A program made the position numbers and the translations under genes. Of a stretch of 64,000 nt of DNA, positions 58,273 through 64,000 are shown in pieces. Every line of letters begins with the position of its first letter. Within the stretch, counting starts at the first letter, position 1. The stretch is from Bipolaris cookei (Eukaryota; Ascomycota; Dothideomycetes; Pleosporales; Pleosporaceae). Below the pieces are notes generated by a model. That model saw only the letters and a list, made by a program, of their open reading frames with translations. It made no database searches and was not told where the DNA came from. The stretch spans positions 62,001 to 126,000 of the forward strand of contig NRSV01000021.1 of NCBI GenBank assembly GCA_002286855.1, written 5' to 3'.

Positions 58273-61171
58273 TTACTCCGCCACCTCAGCCGCAATCTTC
58301 AAAAGCTCCTCGACACTCTTCCTCGCATTCTTCGGATCCTTGGCAACATTCTGCCAAATCTCGCCATGCCTCGGTTCCGCCAGCGCCGCCTTAGCAAGCG
58401 TATCCTGCAACTTCTCCTCCGTGCCATGTTGTAACAGGAACTTGTAATACCACACCCACGCATCGCCAAAGTCGCTATCATGCGTAACGGCCTTGACGAA
58501 CCAGGTTGCCGCTTTATCGAGGCGGCGCTCGGCCCAGAAGATGCGGCCGACGACGCAGAAGAGCAAGGCGTCTTTTTCAACTTTCTTAATGGCTTCGAGG
58601 GCGCGGGGTTTGCGTTGCGTGCGGGATTCGAGGTGCATGATTTTCTCTGCCCAGAGAAGCCCGGATTTGGGGCATTGTTGGAGGGCGCCAGCCATGAGTT
58701 GCTGCGCTGCGCTGATGTTGTTTTGGCGGCGCTCGAGGCGTACTTGTTCGAGGAGGATTTGCTCGGATTTGGGGTTCTGTTGGCGGCCGCGGTCGAGGGT
58801 TGAGCGGGCTTTGACGATGGCGCCTTGTTTGACTTGGAGTCGGGAGAGGAGGATGAAGAGAACGGGGGCTTTGGGGGCTGCTCGGGTGCCAATGTTGAAT
58901 GCCTCGTGGGCTTCGGGGAGTTTGGATAGCTGCTCGTAGACTTGGCCCTTGATCGCGTGGAGCTTCCAACTGCCTGGCCAGTTCTGCAACCCTTGGTTGC
59001 AAATATCAATGGCCATCTCAAAGTTTCCTAGTTGTCGTTCAAGCACCGCAGACTTCATATAAATGCGATCTGTAGCTGCAGATTCACGCGCTACTTGCAG
59101 GAAGCTACGCGCTTGTTCGTAGTTACCGGCATCCACCTCAAAGTCAACCGCACGCGTATAGAGCATCTCATTACCGGGGAGCGCCTCGAAACTTCGGCCC
59201 AGCACCTTGCGAGCTCCTTCAGGGTCGCCTGACTGCCACATTTCTCGAGCATAAAGCAACCAAAGCGATTCTGATGTCGGGCAGGCATTAACTGCCCGTT
59301 CAAGTACGCTAAGGAGTGTGTCCATGGTACCGTGATGCTTCTCGAGGTCGGCAAATGCATGCCAAATGGTCGTACTGTAAGGGAAAACGGCAACTGCAAA
59401 TCCTAAAATAGCCCTGGCTGTCTCTGGCTTATTTCGATTTAAAACGCTTTTGGCATCCTCCAGCCAGATATCTCGGCGTTCGTCATCTTCGTCAAGACCC
59501 CATCCAACAGTTGCCTTGATAATGGCAGTTGCTGTACCCTTGTCGCCCTGCTCTTCACAGATTTCTGCCTGTGTGATCCACTCTTCTCGCTTGATCATTG
59601 CATTCTCTTTGATAAGGGACTTCACAGCTCGAGTCATGATCGTGTCCAGCATTTCCACCTTTCCCAGCTCTTCCTGAAGTCGACAGGCATGTATCCAAAT
59701 GGCCCAACTGGTGGGAATGGCTTTGCGGGCTTTGTTGAGAATCTGTTGTGCAGCCTCTGGTTCTGATGCACGCGCATACGAGATCCACAACTCCTCAGAT
59801 AGCGGAACGGTCTCGGTTGCTTTGGCGAACAAAAGTCGTACAGCGTCAAGCTCCTCCGTATCGTTGATCAGCGTTTTCCACAGTTCTACACTTTGAGGGT
59901 TGTGATCCAAAGCCTGTCGAGTAACCTTCTTTCGCGCCGCAGGTGTCTGCTCTAGGTCGATCGCTGCTTGCCACAGCTTAACGGCCTTTGTGTTTTGCTT
60001 GATACCGTTTGCTGCAATGACTTTTGCATTGTGTAGGTTGTCACGGTTCAACCGAATTGCTTCCTCCCAGACTACGACGGATCGAGGGCAAAGCTCACAA
60101 CCTCGGGCAATGACCTTCTTAGCAGTGTGAATCTTACCAGCCACCTCTTCCAATCGTGCTAGCGCAACATATCCAGGACCGTTGTGTACGTTAGTCTTGA
60201 CAGCAGACTCTAAAAGCACGCGTGCCCGATTGATGTCCTCTACTGGTACCTCTTCGCCCATGGCCTCCTTCTTGCTTAGGGCAGTCATGTATCCCTTAGG
60301 GTCTACCGATGTTGCTATTCCAGAAGTTGTCGAGGTCTGGGTGCCGGGCATACTAGCTGCTGAGTCGAGTCGTACCGTCAGGGCGGAAAGTTGGGCTGCA
60401 CCAATACTTGCGAGGTTTGTCGTCATACCATCGGCGTCTCCCGTGGATATCGATGTATTGAGTTCGCCACTCTTGGATGCGGCAGACAGCACACTGTCTG
60501 GGACTGCATAGGATCTTGCATTTGCCATGCGGGCTTCACGCGCACGCTTGGCTTTACCCGTCATGTCTCCGACCTCAGGCAAGGCTGCCCATTCTTCTTC
60601 AGATACGCCACCAAGGGCACGTTTTAGATCGGCGAATTGGAGTTGGATTTTAGGGTTGTTTCGTTCGTATTCTTCGCGTTCTTTCTGCTCTCGGGCTTCC
60701 CTACGCCGGACACAATCGGTATCTGTTCGTGGGAAAAAACACGATGAATACTTCGACAGTAAAGATAGAGGGGAGGGGCAGTGGCAAAGAAACAGGATGT
60801 ACTAACCTTCTGACTCTGCGACGTTTGTCCATTTTCTCATCGACTTCTTGGTATATGCGATCTGCCTCGTCATCCTCCTTGTCGTAGTTCATACCACTTG
60901 AGAAGAGGCCGACTTCGTTATCAGGGTCCTGGAACCGGTCTTCATCTTCATCCCTCTCTTCCTCCTTCTTTTCGGTAACACCGTACGCAGATGGGGCGGC
61001 TTGGCCTAGCGATGCGGCGCGCTTTGCTAGCATCTCCTTCATCTGCTCCTCGGACGGACCCTCACGAGCTGGACCGAGATCGCTTCGGGTTGTGAAACCC
61101 GTAGCTCCTCTGCCCAATCCAGCTACATAATTTTCCGGTGCCGGCATCGATAAGAAGTCGCGTCGACTCAT
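58273..61171 (-). CDS. PRP6: pre-mRNA splicing factor PRP6 (U4/U6.U5 tri-snRNP)
   Basis: Two exons (61171-60807, 60700-58273) give 930 residues. The N-terminus MSRRDFLSMPAPENYVAGLG and the following GRGATGFTTRSDLG are the PRP1_N domain (PF06424), which contacts other tri-snRNP proteins. From about residue 250 to the end run HAT/TPR helical repeats, for example RGCELCPRSVVVWEEAIRL, AVNACPTSESLWLLYAREMW and GDAWVWYYKFLLQHG. PRP6 bridges U5 and U4/U6 snRNPs in the nucleus. The intron is 106 nt with GTTAGT and a GTAG acceptor, the longest in its neighbourhood apart from GCN1 intron 1. Confidence 0.95.
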
Positions 61172-61796
61172 GTTGGCGGTGTTTGTGCGGTTCTCAGATA
61201 GAAATGGTTAAGCCCTGGGCTGGATAGATGCGCAGGATGCGCCAAAGACAACGGCAGTCTGACCGTGGAACACCTGGAAGACGTGGAAAAGTGGTCGCCA
61301 AGATTACCGGTACCCGTCCTACTGTCTTAGGACAGAGTTGTGTGTGATTGCTAAGTTTGATGTTGGAAGCGGCGTTGAGCCGACGCGACGTCGATAATAA
61401 TTTGAGACTAAGTTGACGCGCATCACGTGCAGCACAGCTCCAGTCACGCTAGCCCAAAAGGTATGTTTGCGACAGGCTGTTTCTTCACATGCGATCAATT
61501 AAGAGTCGGATGCATGATCATTGTGTTGACCCCATTGAAACCAGAGACTAATATGTGTTACAATATCTAACTTCCGAAGCAGGCCGTATGAGCCAGAAGA
61601 GGACATCTTTGATTCCAAAAGCAGTGCATGATCGTAGCGCTCATACTTCATATACCGAATTCCTTGACATGATCTCTACAACATCGTAACGTGCATTCTC
61701 GGTGGTCCAACCAAACTTGAGCTCAGTAGTACTTCACATATATTCCTGTAGCGTGGTTTTGCTCACTATGACCACCCTCGCTCAAGGCGCGGCGGT
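61172..61796. other. intergenic: PRP6 promoter and 3' flank of the FlbE-like gene
   Basis: This is 0.62 kb between two minus-strand genes. CACGTG lies at 61424-61429, about 255 bases upstream of the PRP6 start. Nothing else was recognised. Confidence 0.4.
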
Positions 61797-62542
61797 TTAA
61801 GGTGCTGGCGCTTTCCCATTCGCAGCCTGGAGGGCATGGCGTGGGGAGATGGGTGGTAGTGGTGGAGTTGGCTCCTCAGCCGCAGCTACTACATCGCCTC
61901 TCAAGGACCGCCCACTACGACGCGTTAGTATGCATGTAGATAAGAAATGCATCGATCTTGCCTTTTCGTTTTTCTCAGCTTTCCCCCAAACCACTTCTTG
62001 AGACTCCGACTCGTGGATGGTCGTTCGGGCTCTGGGGCATGGGATATATCTGACTGCATTACACTACTCGCCTGACTGTGCGGGCTGAGCTGGCTAGCCT
62101 CTGGTGTTGCGTCATCGTCCTCGAGCGGCGGAGCCCACCTTTCGACATCACCATTGACTACAACAAACCAGGCCAACTTTTCTCCTGGTGCAACCTTATT
62201 CCGCAGCTCAGTGATGGCAGCGCGTTGGTCGTCGGTTGTTTCAGCACCCTGGACTTCTTCTATATCTACCCCAAGCTTAACTTCGTGCACAATGTCACAG
62301 ACGTATGCGTGGGGCTGGTCTTTGATAGTAAAGTCGTCAGGATCGTATTGCTCAATGAATTGCAGGTTTGGCAGCTGGGCCATTGTCTCTGGCCATTGGT
62401 CCTTGAAGTTCTCCGTCATACAAGCAACTGTCGCTGGGGCCATGAGCCACTCCGGGGCAGCATCGTCGAGGTTCTGGAGAATGATGTGTATGCGAATCTG
62501 TGCACGCGGCCACCGGAACCCATGTACAAGCCAGGTGGGCAT
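61797..62542 (-). CDS. FlbE-like developmental regulator-family protein
   Basis: The reading starts MPTWLVHGFRWPRAQIRIHI, which resembles the N-terminus of FlbE-type proteins (GFRWPR and a hydrophobic strand), with a central LAWFVVVNGDVERWAPP. With an intron at 61961-61915 (exons 62542-61962 and 61913-61797 plus the junction base at 61914) the product has 232 residues ending in a Pro-rich tail. Without the intron it stops at 205 residues, at the TAA inside the would-be branch site TACTAAC. The C-terminal part has a Ser-rich, disordered look and a basic KKWFGGKLRKTK. FlbE promotes conidiation in Aspergillus and localises to hyphal tips. Function here is inferred from a partial similarity only. 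Confidence 0.6.
61915..61961 (-). other. probable GC-AG intron in the FlbE-like gene
   Basis: This 47-nt segment starts GCAAGA and ends CGTAG, with a perfect TACTAAC branch site 10 nt before its end. Removing it keeps frame and extends the protein by 39 residues to a stop at 61797. Confidence 0.6.
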
Positions 62543-63184
62543 GTCGGAACACTACTACGCGCAACCGAGTCGCAACTTCAAAGGGAAAAGCGCAGTGGAC
62601 GGGAGAGTATTGAAAAGTGGCTTTGAAGGAAGGGGCAGATCTTGGGGTGTGGATGCAAGTAAGCAGGGACAGACATAGTGGACAAGGCGCTCAACAGACT
62701 CCGGTGTACAGGTCGTACATGATTGTTTGCAAGCCAGGGTCAAGTTCCGAGGAGAGGATTTTGGCGTGGTCTAGGCAAAGCCAGCCGACCGTGGGCGACT
62801 TGTCTGTCCGGATACGCGCGCTAAGAAAAGGAAAAAGGTAGCGAATGCGAAACGAGACAGCACAATGCCCGGGCAATAAATCAAATCACGAAATGGGCAA
62901 TGGGCCCCGATTGGGTTTACATAGTACTTCTGTACATACACGGTTGCTGTGCCGAGAGGGTTACGGGGGGAAGTCGGGACTAGCACTGGGATCAGGAGAG
63001 CTTGCGACGATCCATTGCAAGCTACCGTCCAGCCCCGCCCACGCTAATGCAACGTCGCTCCCGATTGTATGTACACAGACTAGGTGTAGATGATCACATA
63101 CTATAGTACAGTCAAGTAGACGACGTGGTGGAAACATCAGACTGAACCATATCCACTTCACACCATCCATCCGGACGTGGCATC
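62543..63184. promoter_or_regulatory. divergent promoter region (FlbE-like gene / CIR_N gene)
   Basis: This 642-bp spacer lies between divergent starts. Several 60-80-codon frames overlap here on both strands, none with a recognisable domain. No clear motif was seen. Confidence 0.4.
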
Positions 63185-64000
63185 ATGCCTCTGTAGGTCC
63201 TCGTCCACCTTGCGCCACACTACGCTGGAGTTCCTAACGAGCATATAGGCACCTACTCGGCAAGAAGGTATGCGATACGACTCTTACTTCGTAGCAAATC
63301 AACCCTAACCCACTCCCTAGTCATGGAACGTCTACAACGCCAACAATGTAGCGCGTGTCAAGGCCGACGAGGCCGCAGCCGCCGCCCGCGAAGCTGCCCA
63401 TGAGCAGCGCATGCAAGAGCTCGACGCCCAACGACGCGCTGCCATTCTACGCGGTCAAACGCCTCCACCGCTGCCTGAGGAAGCCCCACCCAAGCACTCA
63501 GATGCGCGGGCTTCGAAGAACAGAGACGAACGCGGATATGGCCCAAAGAGGAGGAAGCTTGCCGGTGAGGATGACACCGACATGGACATACGCCTGGCCA
63601 AGTCCATCGCAGCTCCGGATGACGATGACAAACGCAATGCCAAGGTCTTGAAACTACGAAGCACAGCCAGCGATGCTCCTCTGCACGACCATGACGGCCA
63701 TATTGACTTGTTTCCAGTCGACATGAAGGAGGCTCTGAAACGCGAGAAGAACGCCGAGGTCGAGAAGGAGAAGCGCAAAAAGGAAAGGGTTTTGGAAGAC
63801 CAATACACCATGCGCTTCTTGAATGCTACTGGAAGAGGCGGAATAGAGCAGCCCTGGTACGCGGCTCAGCAGAAACCCTTGCGGGATGATGGGACGGACC
63901 CAGACAGCGCACGCGATGTAGCAGCATACGATGGATTTATGAACAAGGATATCTGGGGCAACGAAGACCCACGACGCACGGAGAGGGAACAGGCGCGCAT
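63185..64000 (+). CDS. CIR_N-domain protein (LENG1/CWC25-like), truncated by the window end
   Basis: Three exons are visible: 63185-63192, 63249-63267 and 63321 onward, continuing past 64000. The first two exons are only 8 and 19 nt, and splicing yields MPLHLLGKKSWNVYNANNVARVKADEA, of which LLGKKSWNVYNANNV is the CIR_N motif (PF10197). Then come a long charged helix (AAREAAHEQRMQELDAQRR), a Lys/Glu run (KREKNAEVEKEKRKKERV) and GRGGIEQPWYAAQQKP, which matches the LENG1 family. Members are nuclear and linked to pre-mRNA splicing. The 3' end is not in the window. Confidence 0.85.

Noticed and set aside
58299..59021. 240-codon frame rich in Pro, Ser and Lys
   Set aside because: It overlaps PRP6 coding sequence in another frame. 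The GC-rich codon usage of PRP6 here keeps alternative frames open.
1..64000. tRNA genes or CRISPR-like arrays
   Set aside because: No B-box-type GGTTCGAATCC with a cloverleaf context was seen on either strand, and no regularly spaced repeats; the genome is eukaryotic.

Overview
The window is nuclear DNA of a filamentous ascomycete. Genes carry short introns (about 47-115 nt) with GT..AG borders and CTAAC/CTGAC-like branch sites. The gene set (GCN1, PEX7, AIP1, HFI1/ADA1, ATM1, AIM24, PRP6) is fungal, and an iterative highly reducing polyketide synthase (PKS) and degenerate non-LTR and pogo/Fot1-type elements are present. Overall gene style suggests a dothideomycete, perhaps Pleosporales; that placement is inference.

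The left part (1-30 kb) is accessory. A 2551-residue HR-PKS (8510-629, minus) is followed by a bicovalent-flavin-type FAD oxidase (11361-9719, minus), a microsomal P450 (12187-14032, plus) and a second, intronless P450 of the long-chain/terminal-hydroxylase type (14390-16003, plus). These four form a compact polyketide cluster. Its content (PKS with C-methyltransferase, FAD oxidase, P450s) resembles the alternapyrone-type clusters, but the product cannot be read from the sequence. A gene-poor stretch follows (16-21.8 kb). It holds a ~350-bp 5'-truncated retroposon with a perfect 14-bp target duplication, a sulfotransferase-fold gene, and a decayed LINE copy into which a truncated pogo/Fot1 transposon is nested. 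Then come an allantoate-permease-family MFS transporter, a type-B carboxylesterase, a C2H2 zinc-finger gene with unresolved middle exons, and AIP1.

The right part (30-64 kb) is a dense, conserved housekeeping block, much of it in divergent or convergent pairs: a small Arg-rich protein, dienelactone hydrolase, a CUE-AlkB-GRF dioxygenase with an in-frame stop, PEX7, HFI1/ADA1, GCN1, an RWD-DEAH helicase, AIM24, ATM1, PRP6, an FlbE-like protein, and the start of a CIR_N-domain protein cut by the window end. Exon joins were checked for reading frame by hand in all multi-exon genes except the C2H2 one.

The strongest second-look points are the polyketide cluster, the retroposon with intact target duplication, the nested transposon relics, the nonsense codon in the CUE-AlkB-GRF gene, the domain architecture of that gene, and two probable GC-AG introns (AIP1 and the FlbE-like gene). 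No tRNA, rRNA or CRISPR array was seen.
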